Source: Acidobacteriaceae bacterium (lineage in GTDB: Bacteria > Acidobacteriota > Terriglobia > Terriglobales > Acidobacteriaceae). From it: 44,213 nucleotides of DNA. The first letter of the stretch is position 1. Every line of letters starts with the position of its first letter. A program made the position numbers and the translations under genes. The DNA is taken from NCBI GenBank assembly GCA_003165005.1, contig PLSB01000222.1:1-44213 (forward strand). The letters run 5' to 3'. The notes under the pieces are model-generated. The model was not told the origin of the DNA and did no database searches. It saw nothing but the letters and a program-made list of their open reading frames with translations. Shown one piece after another: positions 6,102 to 15,385 of this stretch.

Positions 6102-8951
6102 CTAGTAGTCCCTGACAACTTTGATTCCAGCATCACTCAACGCTTTTTCCAAACGAGCCGTGGGACCGGCGCCACCGGTACCGGGATTCTTGAAGAAATG
6201 CCATTCGATAGCCGTAACCTTCTTGGCCTTTAACAAAGCTATATCCTTGTCCAATTCCAGCTGAATGCGCGAATCGGTGATATCGAATGGTCCCCCATGT
6301 TTGGCTTCCCTGGCGATGCCGTCTGGCGTATAGCAATCAACGTCCCGCCTGCCTAACTCATCGTTAACCTCGATGGATTTCTTTTGCCCCTTGAACTCGT
6401 CGCGAAGGTAGTCTTCGGCCTTTTGCCAGGTTTCGGGGTCGGGTGGACGCGTCAATTGTCTTTCTTCATCGTACAGTTCCTGGTTGCGGCGGGCGACTTT
6501 TCCACGCTCGCGCTGCAGACGATCCCTCGCTGCAGCTTTGCGTCTCGCATTCTTCTGCAAGCGTTCACGCTCGCCGCCTCTCGCCGAGGCCGCCTTATCT
6601 CCCGCCTCCCTGGCTTGATCGGATGCGTCATTAATCTGCTTGTCCAGTTTTTTGATCTCGGCATTGTTTTTCGCAACCTCGTCCTTGATCTCCTGGAGGC
6701 GCTTCGCCTTGTCAACCGGGGTTTCTTTCGTTTGGGTCTCGTCGCCTTCAGGCGGCTTTTTCTCTTCAGTGTCCGGCTGTGTGGTGTCCTGCTCGTTCGC
6801 GCCGGATTGGGCGGTGTCTGGCTCTTTCGCGCCGGGTTCGGCGGTGTCCGTCTTGGTCGCTGGCTTGGATGATTGATCGGCGGTTTCGCCCTGCCCTTGT
6901 GCTGGTTGGGTCTCTGGTTCTTTGGCCGGGCCGCCTTTGCCGGCAGGTGTGGTGTCGGCCTCTGGAGATTTGACTGCGGGCTTTTCGACCGGCGGCACCT
7001 CCTTGGGAGGCGGCGGGGTAACGGGTTTCTCGACCGGAGGCACCTCCTTGGGCGGCGACGGGGTAGTGGGTTTTTCGACCGGAGGCACCTCCTTGGGAGG
7101 CGACGGGGTAGTGGGCTTTTCGACCGGAGGCACCTCCTTGGGCGGTGGCGGGGTAATGGGTTTCTCAACCGGCGGCACCCGCTTCGGCGGCGGAGGCGTC
7201 TCTCCGCCGGAGAGCTTCGGTGCATGGGGCTCCTTGGTGGTTTTGGCAAGGGCTTTGGCGGCAGCCGCGGCCTCCTGCGTTTCAGCCTTTTCCGCCACGC
7301 CGAGCAGGTCGCGCAGGAAGGTGCGGAGCTGCGACACCAGCTCGCCGAACTCTTCGAGAACCGGCTCGAGTGGCTTGAGCAGCGCGCCAGCCAGCTTGCC
7401 GATCAGGGCTTCGCCCTTGGTGACCCACCCGCCGACCGTGGTCAGCAGCTCTCCCAGCTTGCCGACCAGCGCGCCCAGCATCTCCGCGGCTTTGCCGAGC
7501 CTGCCCAGCCATGCGCCCACCTCGCCCAGCCTGCCCGCGATCTGCGAAATGGCATTGCCAATGCCATCGGTAAAGAGGAAGAGAGCCACGTTGACGACGA
7601 TCGTTCCGATGACCTCGCCGGCGGTTTCGGCCAGGTCCGGGATGGGCTGATCGGTCGCGGCAAGAAGCATGCCGGCGGCCTTGTGACCGCCGCGCTCAGC
7701 GGCGGCGTTGGCATCGGCTTTGGCCTGCTCGAGGAGGGGAAGGAGGCCGGTGACGGTGTCGATGGGATGCAGGAAGAGGCTTTTCAGAGAGTCGAATGCT
7801 TTGCCGCCCAGCTTGCGCATGGAATCGGCCAGGCCACTGGCGTCGGCGACGATCTTGTCCTTGTTTTCCCAGGCAGTCTCCGCGGCATGGCCGCCGATCG
7901 CCACAAGCTGAACACCAAGTTTGGCCAGGTCGAAGAGGCCTGTGATGGGGCTGACAATCCCCTTGATCAGGCCCCACCAGTATTTGGGGAAGAAGAGGAG
8001 CAGTTGCTTGGGCGAAGTGACGAACTCCTTGACGCGGCCCAGAACTTTGTCTGCGGCTTCGCCGCCGTGTTCTTTGATCTCGGCAAAAAAGCCGTGCCAG
8101 GTGGCGTGGGCGAGATCGTAGGCCGTCTCACCCACGGCGCGCGCGGGTATGGAGGCAGCAACGACGATGCCTTCGGTGATCCATCCCAGGTCTTTCTTGC
8201 CCGTGTCTTCGGGTTCGGGCGCCTCCTGGCGCTGCACCATCGGCGCGGTCGCACCCCGAACCGGCGCAATCTGAGCCTGGCCGGGGTCGCATTGGGCAAG
8301 AGCTGGAGCCGTTCCCTGCTGCACGACGTGCGCCAGTTCGTGCGCCATGAGAGCGCGGTGATTCGCCCCTCCTTGAGCTGCTCCGGGTCCGAGCACGATG
8401 CGCGAGCCAACGGTATAGGCGCGGGCGTGGATGCTTGCTGCCGATGCCTCGGCCTGCTCGCCGGTGTGGATGCGCACACGCCCGAAGTCTCGCTGATAAG
8501 CCGCCTCAGCCCAGCTTCGTGTCTCGCTGTCGAGTTCCTGGCCTGGAGCGCGGAGGACCTGGTGAACCAGCGGCGGCGCTTCGGCCGAGGGGACATCGGC
8601 GCGGCGCAACCGCCGTGCCGCGCCGCCGGACTCCCGCCCCGCAATTGCCTTGGCCGCCGCGTCCGCCTCTGTTTCGAGCGGATCGCTGCTTGAGCCAATC
8701 GCCAGTTTGCGCTGCAGCGGCAGAGGTATCGCCAATGCCGGGCCGCGCCAGAAGTCGGAAGCCTCCCCGCCGAAGGCGTGAACAGGGATGGACTTGGGCG
8801 CACCAGGTAGCACATAGGCGCCCGCGTGCTCCTCCGTTTTGTGCGCAGGCAAGGATGGCGATGGTTCCGCAACCTGCGCGGCAGCACTGGACGGTTTGCT
8901 CGTTCGTGCTGGTGCGCGAACCTTAGCCGGTGCTGCCGTTGTCTGGCTCAT
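6102..8951 (-). CDS. DUF4157 payload protein with C-terminal PD-(D/E)xK nuclease toxin domain
   Basis: A 949-residue modular protein. An Ala/Pro-rich leader is followed by a DUF4157 domain (about 80-215) containing QRDFGRVRIHT and the zincin-like HELAHVVQQG (about 203-212). A helical, partly hydrophobic middle (about 250-550) has glycine/alanine-rich segments that may be membrane-active. Residues about 583-657 are five 15-residue Pro-rich repeats (KEVPPVEKP-type), then acidic linker, then a charged coiled coil (about 735-825). The C-terminal domain (about 840-949) has RRDVDCY and AREAKHGG, matching the D...ExK core of restriction-endonuclease-fold toxins. DUF4157 proteins are known eCIS-associated payloads, so injection of a nuclease is the best reading. 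The start at 8951 is set by GAGG and a 1-base gap after the upstream stop. Confidence 0.9.
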   Translation of the reverse strand: MSQTTAAPAKVRAPARTSKPSSAAAQVAEPSPSLPAHKTEEHAGAYVLPGAPKSIPVHAFGGEASDFWRGPALAIPLPLQRKLAIGSSSDPLETEADAAAKAIAGRESGGAARRLRRADVPSAEAPPLVHQVLRAPGQELDSETRSWAEAAYQRDFGRVRIHTGEQAEASAASIHARAYTVGSRIVLGPGAAQGGANHRALMAHELAHVVQQGTAPALAQCDPGQAQIAPVRGATAPMVQRQEAPEPEDTGKKDLGWITEGIVVAASIPARAVGETAYDLAHATWHGFFAEIKEHGGEAADKVLGRVKEFVTSPKQLLLFFPKYWWGLIKGIVSPITGLFDLAKLGVQLVAIGGHAAETAWENKDKIVADASGLADSMRKLGGKAFDSLKSLFLHPIDTVTGLLPLLEQAKADANAAAERGGHKAAGMLLAATDQPIPDLAETAGEVIGTIVVNVALFLFTDGIGNAISQIAGRLGEVGAWLGRLGKAAEMLGALVGKLGELLTTVGGWVTKGEALIGKLAGALLKPLEPVLEEFGELVSQLRTFLRDLLGVAEKAETQEAAAAAKALAKTTKEPHAPKLSGGETPPPPKRVPPVEKPITPPPPKEVPPVEKPTTPSPPKEVPPVEKPTTPSPPKEVPPVEKPVTPPPPKEVPPVEKPAVKSPEADTTPAGKGGPAKEPETQPAQGQGETADQSSKPATKTDTAEPGAKEPDTAQSGANEQDTTQPDTEEKKPPEGDETQTKETPVDKAKRLQEIKDEVAKNNAEIKKLDKQINDASDQAREAGDKAASARGGERERLQKNARRKAAARDRLQRERGKVARRNQELYDEERQLTRPPDPETWQKAEDYLRDEFKGQKKSIEVNDELGRRDVDCYTPDGIAREAKHGGPFDITDSRIQLELDKDIALLKAKKVTAIEWHFFKNPGTGGAGPTARLEKALSDAGIKVVRDY
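6978..7202 (-). repeat. Five tandem 45-bp repeats encoding a proline-rich linker
   Basis: Units start at 6978, 7023, 7068, 7113 and 7158, each 45 bases (15 codons). The encoded unit is about TTPSPPKEVPPVEKP. The three central units are nearly identical in DNA; the outer two differ at several positions. The tract separates the DUF4157/helical part of the toxin from its coiled coil and nuclease domain. Confidence 0.9.
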
Positions 8952-8952
8952 C

Positions 8953-9864
8953 TCAAGCCTCGATGGCGGAGAATTGCGCCATGCGCTGGCAATGGCGATG
9001 GAAGCTGGGATCCAGGCTGGCAATGCGCCGCTCCAGCCGGGCGGTCACCGTGGGATGGCTCTTGATGCCTCCGAGCAGGTGGGTGAAACCCATCTGCGCC
9101 GTCGCCTCCTGGCTGAATGCGTGGCCGAAGCTGGGGAACATGTAACGAATGCCGATCGAGCGGAACGGCGAATCCGGAGAGATGCGATGGAAATCCACGC
9201 ACGCGGCCAGTTGAAACTGTTCGACCACCATGTTGTAGCCGGCTTTGTCGGGGAACTCCGCCCAGGCCGCGGCATTTTTCGGGTTGAGCACAAGGTCCAT
9301 GGCGAGGTTGGCATAGTAGCGGAGAAAATCCGTGCGCGTGCCTCCGACGATGCCGCAGTTTGCTTCGCGAAAATGGCTGATGGAGCGCGAACGCGCCCAC
9401 TCCCACTCAGGGGGCAGCCTAAGATTGTGCTTTTGGAAGGCGTGCTCCACGTCGGCCGGACCGCACCAGGTTTCCAGAGGTGGATGGTCCTCGGGGCATT
9501 GCCCGAAGACCGGCGCTGCGGTGAGCCACGAGGGCAGCGCCTTCCACAAAAAAACATCCGTATCGATATGGACAAAGGGCCTGTCCTGCATGGCGTAGGC
9601 AACCAGTTTGCCCATGGTCCACCATCCATGGTCCACGTTGCGCAAGCGGTCAAGTTCCGTGGAGACTTCGGCGAATTCAAGGCCCAGCCTGTTGACCAGC
9701 AGTTCCTTGCCTGGCGTGTCGGTGACGAGCAGGGTGTCGGGATAGTGCTGCCGCGCCAGGCGCAGGGAAAGCCCCCAGGCGTAATAATGGTGCTTCGGCT
9801 CCTGCCACATGCGTCCCTTATGCGCCAGGAACGGCTTGGTCCAGAACGACCAGACGGCCCGCAT
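8953..9864 (-). CDS. DUF6734 family protein, nucleotide-sugar transferase-like
   Basis: A 303-residue cytoplasmic protein with the DUF6734 pattern: an N-terminal SFWTKPF, then HHYYAWGLSLRLAR, LVTDTPGKELL, WTMGKLVAYAMQ and FVHIDTDVFLW. The IDTDVF segment is a DxD-like motif of the kind that binds metal and nucleotide-sugar in GT-A glycosyltransferases, followed by a conserved REANCGIVGG. Enzymatic activity is inferred from fold-level resemblance only. The gene lies between the DUF6519 fibre candidate and the payload gene and ends one base before the payload ATG, so it belongs to the same transcript. It might glycosylate a surface part of the particle, modify the payload, or be co-delivered. 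GGGAGGGGAGG precedes the ATG closely. Confidence 0.8.
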   Translation of the reverse strand: MRAVWSFWTKPFLAHKGRMWQEPKHHYYAWGLSLRLARQHYPDTLLVTDTPGKELLVNRLGLEFAEVSTELDRLRNVDHGWWTMGKLVAYAMQDRPFVHIDTDVFLWKALPSWLTAAPVFGQCPEDHPPLETWCGPADVEHAFQKHNLRLPPEWEWARSRSISHFREANCGIVGGTRTDFLRYYANLAMDLVLNPKNAAAWAEFPDKAGYNMVVEQFQLAACVDFHRISPDSPFRSIGIRYMFPSFGHAFSQEATAQMGFTHLLGGIKSHPTVTARLERRIASLDPSFHRHCQRMAQFSAIEA

Positions 9865-9974
9865 AGCCTCCCCTCCCTTCTCTAACTTCAGGTCAACTCA
9901 GCCGCTTGCGGCGACAAAGGTCCGCGAAGATTCTCCGCGCGCCGGGCCTCATGCCTCCGCCGGCTCGCAACTCG

Positions 9975-12953
9975 TCATCGAGGAGCCGCCTCGACGTCGA
10001 GCACGAAGTTCTTGGACGCATGGTCCGCGGGATTGGCCGAATCGGTGACCTCGATCGCGAATTGGGATTCTCCCCATCCGTCGGTCGTGCCCGAGATTAC
10101 GCCTTCCGCGCTTAGCGTCAACCCGGAGGGCAAACTGCCGGCTGTCCGCTCCCACTTATATGGACTCTTTCCGCCGGTCGCCGCGAGTTGCGTCCGATAT
10201 GTATCCTCCTGAAATCCTGCCGGCAAAGGCGATGTGGTTGTGATCTCAAGCGCGGCATAGACCTCGATGGTGAGTTGCTTTGTGGCCGTGGCCGGGGTAG
10301 AAGCGGAGTCGGCTACCTGCACCGTGAAGCTGGGGGTACCGTCGGAATTGGGCGTGCCTGAGATGACTCCAGCGGCGCTGAGGGTCAATCCCGAAGGCAA
10401 AGCTCCCGCACCGGCGACAAGGCTCCATGAGTAGGGCGGCGTGCCGCCGGTGGCCGCGAGGGTGGTGCTCGTGTATGTCTTGCCTACGGTTCCGGCGGGA
10501 AGCGAAGTGGTTGCGATGGCAACGGGATTCTTGACGGTCACGATCAGTTCCCCGGTGCCCGAGAAAAGGTTGCCGAGAGCTTCGGTTTCGAGTTGCGGCG
10601 TTGCCGTGACAGTCAGCGTGACCTGGCCGTTGGGGGCCGTGGCCGTGGCCTGAACGGTTGCGGTAAATGTTTGCGAAGTCTGGCCGGCGGCGATGACGAT
10701 CGACGTGGATGAAAACGTCAACGTCACACCTGTCTGACTGCTAACCGTGAGATCGATCGTGGTATCGGAGGCAACGGGCGTGGTCAGCGTCACGGTGCCG
10801 GTGCTGGGGCTCGAGCTGGGGCCCTTGGCGGCTGCCGCGCCGACATACAGAGTGAGCATGTTGGGATCGAATTCAACCGATTCCACCTCGGCGGCGGGCG
10901 CCAGATAGAACCAGCTCTCGAAATCGCTGGCGAGGGCGCCGCTTCCCGAAGGCTCCCGCAAGGCGACACTCGAGGTTCCGTCGCTGAGTTGGCCAGTCTT
11001 TCCAAAGCACTGGCCGTCGAGGAAGATGGTCTTCACGGCTCCGCAGCCGCGCGACGCATCGGCGAAGATCGCGTGACCGAAGAGCTCGACACGCACGCGC
11101 GCCGCCGGGATGCCGTTCCATATGCCATCTGAATTGACGGCGCTCGCGTACGCCTCCACCAGCAGGTTGTTCAATTGATAGACGATCTCCCCTTGATCGG
11201 CGTTGACGGGGAAACCCCAGCTCAGAACCCAGCCGGCACTCTCGGGTCCGCTCAACTCCACGAGCCCGTCGAGCACGTATTCCTGGCGCAGCGCAGGGCC
11301 GACTCGAAAATTCGGCTTCTTCGCCGCGGCGTCGGACGCGGCCCCATTGAAGTTGGTTTCGGACCCGGCGGCATTGAAATTGGGAGGGGTCTTGGCGATG
11401 GCCATCTTGCTGGTTGGACTGTTGGCGTAGTCCTGCCGAAAATAACCCGTCCCGGCGATCTCCAGCGAGACACGAAAAACCCCCGCATCCAGCTTGCTGG
11501 TAGGGGCAGCGTCCAGAATGAGACCCAGCCCTTTACCCAGAAACTGGTCCAGAGTCAGCAGGTCGGCGTTGCTCCAGGAGATGTCTTCGATGTGAATCGC
11601 GCTGGACGAGAGCGGAGAGAAGAGACTGCGCTGGTCGAAGACCGCGGTCTTCAGCTCGATATCGCGGTCTCCCTTGATGGTGACTCTGCTGGCGCAGGCC
11701 AGCGGCGCCTCGTAAATCGGGATATAGCTCGAAGGCTGGAAGTGCCTGCCGTCGCTGCCGCAGGGCGGCCAGTCGATGCTTCCGTTGGCGGTGCGCGCCG
11801 GAATGGTCCAGTAGTCCCCGGCCTGGAACTGCCCCTTGCTGAAGTCCACCTGGATGCCGTTTTCCAGAGCAACAGGCGTGTTCGAAACCGGAATGCCGGA
11901 GGCCGTAGCCGAGGCTCCCGACTGGTCCCATCGCCTCATGCGCGCATGCTTGTGTATGTGCACGCCGGTGACCGGCGTGGTCATAGTCACCTGCAAAGCG
12001 GTCTGGTCCACGGAGAAAATCTGGTAAAGCGTGCCGGGCTGGTTGGGCGCGGGGGCCGCAAACTGGTTTGTATTGTCGCTGAGCTCCACCCACTGGCCCG
12101 CCTGGTAGCCGAGATTGGCGTCGGGACCGAGACTGGAGACGGTGACGGTGGAACCGTTCACGGCGGTCACCTGGGTGACCACCGAGCCGTTCTCGCGCGA
12201 CCACTTGAAGGTCGCCGAACTGAGGTCGCCGGGTTGATGAATCTCCACCCGGTAGAGCTGATTCTCCAGGCCCTGATAGCCGGCTGCGGGAATGGGCTGG
12301 CAGCCGCATCCACTGCCCTCACCCGAGGTGCCGGCGCCCATCTGGCCGGTGTGGGCGTCGAACGTGATGACCTTGCTTGGCTCAAGTATGCCCGCGTTGC
12401 TCTGCTTAAGAATGCGCTCGTTGCTCTGTTGCAGCGTGGCCACGTCGCTCAGTTCGAGCGTGCCCACCACGCGCCACACCGTCTGCAGGCGGGTCGTCGT
12501 GTCGGCCTGGTTCAGCGCCGGCTCCAGAAGGCAAGGATCGTCCAGCGCGGTCGCCATCCGCTGCCACACTTCCAGCACGAACTGCAGGTAAGAGCCGTCC
12601 CCGATCTTAGGCAGACTTTCCAGCAGCTCCTTCGACGTATGCGCGGGATCGGCGAGATACGGCTGGCGGTCGTAGTGCACGCGGGCCGGGATCTCGACAA
12701 GGATTCCCTCCACGTAGTAGCGCCCCGCGGAGATCCAAATGTCGTAGCCCTCAATGCTGATGGCGAAGCCTGCGTTGTCGATGGGACCGCCGCATTCGCC
12801 GACGATGTCTGCGGTCGTGGTCTCGCGCAAAGTTACATCGATGGCGCACTGCTCGTTCGCGTCCGAGTCCAGATCGACGCGTCCCTGCTGCTTGAGTACC
12901 GCCGTGTACAGCCTGGCGGCATTGAATCGAATGCGGCTGAAATCACCCTTCAT
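9975..12953 (-). CDS. DUF6519 protein with C-terminal putative Ig repeats; fibre/receptor-binding candidate
   Basis: A 992-residue protein. The N-terminus (MKGDFSRIRFNAARLY, then LKQQGRVDLDSDANEQ) is characteristic of DUF6519, a family seen in contractile-tail and eCIS loci. The middle is long, beta-rich and threonine/glycine-rich. Near 700-790 an Ig/cadherin-like segment (TVTLTTPVASDTTIDLTVSS) is followed by two copies of a putative-Ig module, each containing the signature PSGLTLS.GVISGT (about 840-900 and 930-985). There is no signal peptide, as expected for a part assembled in the cytoplasm. It follows the baseplate genes, where Afp-type systems carry their fibre, so a role at the distal end in target contact is likely. 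The exact role is inference. Confidence 0.82.
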   Translation of the reverse strand: MKGDFSRIRFNAARLYTAVLKQQGRVDLDSDANEQCAIDVTLRETTTADIVGECGGPIDNAGFAISIEGYDIWISAGRYYVEGILVEIPARVHYDRQPYLADPAHTSKELLESLPKIGDGSYLQFVLEVWQRMATALDDPCLLEPALNQADTTTRLQTVWRVVGTLELSDVATLQQSNERILKQSNAGILEPSKVITFDAHTGQMGAGTSGEGSGCGCQPIPAAGYQGLENQLYRVEIHQPGDLSSATFKWSRENGSVVTQVTAVNGSTVTVSSLGPDANLGYQAGQWVELSDNTNQFAAPAPNQPGTLYQIFSVDQTALQVTMTTPVTGVHIHKHARMRRWDQSGASATASGIPVSNTPVALENGIQVDFSKGQFQAGDYWTIPARTANGSIDWPPCGSDGRHFQPSSYIPIYEAPLACASRVTIKGDRDIELKTAVFDQRSLFSPLSSSAIHIEDISWSNADLLTLDQFLGKGLGLILDAAPTSKLDAGVFRVSLEIAGTGYFRQDYANSPTSKMAIAKTPPNFNAAGSETNFNGAASDAAAKKPNFRVGPALRQEYVLDGLVELSGPESAGWVLSWGFPVNADQGEIVYQLNNLLVEAYASAVNSDGIWNGIPAARVRVELFGHAIFADASRGCGAVKTIFLDGQCFGKTGQLSDGTSSVALREPSGSGALASDFESWFYLAPAAEVESVEFDPNMLTLYVGAAAAKGPSSSPSTGTVTLTTPVASDTTIDLTVSSQTGVTLTFSSTSIVIAAGQTSQTFTATVQATATAPNGQVTLTVTATPQLETEALGNLFSGTGELIVTVKNPVAIATTSLPAGTVGKTYTSTTLAATGGTPPYSWSLVAGAGALPSGLTLSAAGVISGTPNSDGTPSFTVQVADSASTPATATKQLTIEVYAALEITTTSPLPAGFQEDTYRTQLAATGGKSPYKWERTAGSLPSGLTLSAEGVISGTTDGWGESQFAIEVTDSANPADHASKNFVLDVEAAPR

Positions 12954-13007
12954 ATCATCCTGCCTGTCTCGGTTCGCAGTTATCTGAGTTCAAGAACCTG
13001 TGGGTGC

Positions 13008-13042
13008 CCCATCCTTTCCGCGCTCTTTGCGGAAAGGGTGGG
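13008..13042. repeat. Palindromic intergenic repeat, copy A
   Basis: A 14-bp inverted repeat (CCCATCCTTTCCGC with GCGGAAAGGGTGGG, one T.G wobble) around a 7-base loop, between the DUF6519 and P2-gpI-like genes. The outer arms are the same as in the copy at 29486-29521, including the wobble position, so both belong to one dispersed family. Stem pairing is complete only in the plus-strand RNA, opposite to the operon. Confidence 0.85.
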
Positions 13043-13051
13043 AAAGCAAAC

Positions 13052-15385
13052 TCAAATCAAACCAATGCCGATGCCGAAGGGCGTGTCTTCTTCCTCGCTC
13101 CTCGGCTCCCCGCGCGCCGCGCCTCTCCGCGGCCGCACCTGATCTCCGCAGCCGTATTGCATCGCCGGAATTTTTTCCCGGAACGGTTGCGACGGAATCA
13201 GGAAAACTCCGCTTTGCAAGTTGGCCGGTAAATACTCCGCGGAGCGGATCTGAATGTTCGCGACCGCCTCGGTCTCCTGAATCTGGTAGTAAACCCCCAT
13301 CTGCGAGCCGTTGTCCGCGCCCTTCCACACCGCCATGGGCACATCGCCGCTGAGCAGGCAATAGCCCGGCTTGCCGAAGCCGAGCGTAACGAACGTGGGT
13401 TCGAGCGCGGGTTCGCTCGCCGCGTCCGGAGGAAGACACTCGTACTGCCGCGGCGCGATGGAGCCGGCCGGCAGCCAGCTAAAACGCACGCAGCCCACCT
13501 GCACCCGCGCGGCCCACACCGGCGCCTGCCAGGGATCGCGCTTGCCCAGCCGCGCGTAGAAGATGGTGTTCGACGCCAGGCGGATAGCCTCGGCCCAGAC
13601 GCGGCCGATGATGGTGGAGTTCTCCACATGCAGCGTCGCCCCCGGCGAAGCCAGGTCGGCGCCTGCAAACGCAGGGCGGTACTGGGAACCCGCATCCACA
13701 ACTCCGTTGCAGATGCGCGCCGTCGAGCTCGACGGGAGCGCGATCGGGCCCGCGATCACCCTGTTGAGGCAGAGCGTGAAGCCGAGCGCCGATCCGGTCA
13801 CGCTGGGCTCGCCGGGATCGACGGCCTCGCCGTACGAGTCGAGGGCAATTCCGGGCACCAGTGTCGAGTCGGCCACCTGCACGCATGCCTCGTCGCCCGA
13901 AAGAATCAGTTGGCCGCTCAGCCACACGCCGCTGATCTGCACCTGGCCCACCGGCAGCGCCAGCCCGTCGGGCCCCAGCGCCACAGGCGGAGCCACAATC
14001 TCGATGTTTCCGCGCAGCGTGACGCACGCCCTGTTCCACTCCGGCGCGCCATCGAGCGCGATCGCAGCCGACGCAATCAGCAGCGAGCTCTCGGCCGGGA
14101 TCTGAATCGCGTTCGCGCCGGTAAGGTCGATCTCGTAGCTTTCAAAATTCTGGAGAACAATGGTTCCCGCCGAGTTGGGCGGAAGCTGGTTCCACGCCAC
14201 GACCGCCGACTCGAGCGTGGGATACGCGGCCGAACCCACCACCGCCCAGAACAGCGAAGCGCTGTTCACGAACTCGCTTCCCGCTTGGGTTCCGGGCTGC
14301 ACAATGTATGTCGTGCGGTCGTAAGGTCCGCCGCCGATAGCCGCCGGCGCGCCGTAGTTGTAGTTCACGCGCAGATCGCCGGGCAGCGCCACGTCCGCCG
14401 CGTACTGGATCCGGCCCAGCTCGGGATCGATGGCGATCATGCCGTCCGGCACGGTGCAGACCCGGCATCCGGGCAACTCGGCCAGATTGGCGAAGACGAT
14501 CTGATCCACCGGAACCGGCTGGCCGTCGGCGATCAGTTCGAGCGAGCCCGGATAGAAGTTCGCGGGGTTCGCGCACGCCTGCCGCCTGCGGATCGGCTCC
14601 GGAACATCGGCCTCCGCGATCAGCCACGAGAACGGCGCCGGCTCCTCGGGCACGGTTTGGAAGAGCGGAACCGGGCCGCCGAGCGAACTGAAGAAGTATC
14701 CGCCCTGGCCCAGCGAATACGCCGGCGCGTTTGTGATCGTCCAGCTTTGCCAGCGCCACATCCAAACCGCGATATCCGGAATGTTGAAGCGCCCTCCGCC
14801 ATGAATCGCGATATCGAGCGGAGTCGGGTCGGGCGCGGGCGGCGTGCCTGGTGGAGGCGGAGGTTGCACGCGCGGCGAAATGTTGCGCACGTCGATGGTG
14901 CGGTTGAGCCGGTTGAATGGGCCGCACTGATCTTCAAGCGCGCAGCCCAAGCGCAGATTGGCCGTGGCTTTGCTCCAGGGGCGCACGTCGCGCAGGCTCA
15001 GCGTCGTCACCAGCCGCTTGAACTCCTCCACCGCCATCGTGGTGCGGCCGGAGACGTCGTGCGTAATCTGCTCCATCGCCACCAGCGTGCCCTTGCGCCG
15101 CCGGTAGCCGATGGTATTGGCCACCTCCGCACGGCTGTCGGGACTCGCGAGCGCGGCCGTGTACACGGTGCTGTAGCCGATCAACTGGCCGATGTAAGGA
15201 ATCACCCAGGGCGCGCAGGTTTCAATGAACTGGTCGTTGTAAAGCTGCCAGGCATTCCCCTTCACCAGCCCGTATTGGCTTTCCAGGACCTCGAAGAGCG
15301 CCTGCAGCGGCCCTCCCTGCGCGGCGTCCGCGGTGCGGAAGACCGCCGGCAGAAGCGAATAGATGGGCGTCGGCGTCGTGCTCAT
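13052..15385 (-). CDS. Phage tail protein I-like baseplate protein
   Basis: A 777-residue structural protein. The first 180 residues match P2 gpI-like tail proteins: MSTTPTPIYSLLPAVF, then a helical block with DNQFIET-like YNDQFIETCAPWVIPYIGQ and RRRKGTLVAMEQITHDVSG. This domain sits on the baseplate wedge in contractile tails. The remaining 600 residues are a beta-rich extension with many short hydrophobic strands and VENSTIIGRV, reminiscent of a beta-helix, and may carry surface or fibre-docking functions. It ends with a charged tail. The start is the ATG at 15385, which overlaps the upstream TGA (ATGA) and has GGAGG 7 bases upstream; an in-frame GTG two codons earlier is less well placed. 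Confidence 0.82.
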   Translation of the reverse strand: MSTTPTPIYSLLPAVFRTADAAQGGPLQALFEVLESQYGLVKGNAWQLYNDQFIETCAPWVIPYIGQLIGYSTVYTAALASPDSRAEVANTIGYRRRKGTLVAMEQITHDVSGRTTMAVEEFKRLVTTLSLRDVRPWSKATANLRLGCALEDQCGPFNRLNRTIDVRNISPRVQPPPPPGTPPAPDPTPLDIAIHGGGRFNIPDIAVWMWRWQSWTITNAPAYSLGQGGYFFSSLGGPVPLFQTVPEEPAPFSWLIAEADVPEPIRRRQACANPANFYPGSLELIADGQPVPVDQIVFANLAELPGCRVCTVPDGMIAIDPELGRIQYAADVALPGDLRVNYNYGAPAAIGGGPYDRTTYIVQPGTQAGSEFVNSASLFWAVVGSAAYPTLESAVVAWNQLPPNSAGTIVLQNFESYEIDLTGANAIQIPAESSLLIASAAIALDGAPEWNRACVTLRGNIEIVAPPVALGPDGLALPVGQVQISGVWLSGQLILSGDEACVQVADSTLVPGIALDSYGEAVDPGEPSVTGSALGFTLCLNRVIAGPIALPSSSTARICNGVVDAGSQYRPAFAGADLASPGATLHVENSTIIGRVWAEAIRLASNTIFYARLGKRDPWQAPVWAARVQVGCVRFSWLPAGSIAPRQYECLPPDAASEPALEPTFVTLGFGKPGYCLLSGDVPMAVWKGADNGSQMGVYYQIQETEAVANIQIRSAEYLPANLQSGVFLIPSQPFREKIPAMQYGCGDQVRPRRGAARGEPRSEEEDTPFGIGIGLI

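Noticed and set aside
6978-7202. CRISPR-like array suggested by regular repeats.
   Set aside because: Units are contiguous, have no spacers and are in frame within the payload gene.
6873-8693. Long open frame on the plus strand (about 600 codons) opposite the payload gene.
   Set aside because: It mirrors the GC-rich codon bias of the real minus-strand gene, shows no family motif and cuts across a domain-bearing gene in a continuous operon.
11175-13142. Open plus-strand frame of about 650 codons opposite the DUF6519 gene.
   Set aside because: Arg/Gly/Val-rich translation without recognisable folds; a shadow of the DUF6519 gene.
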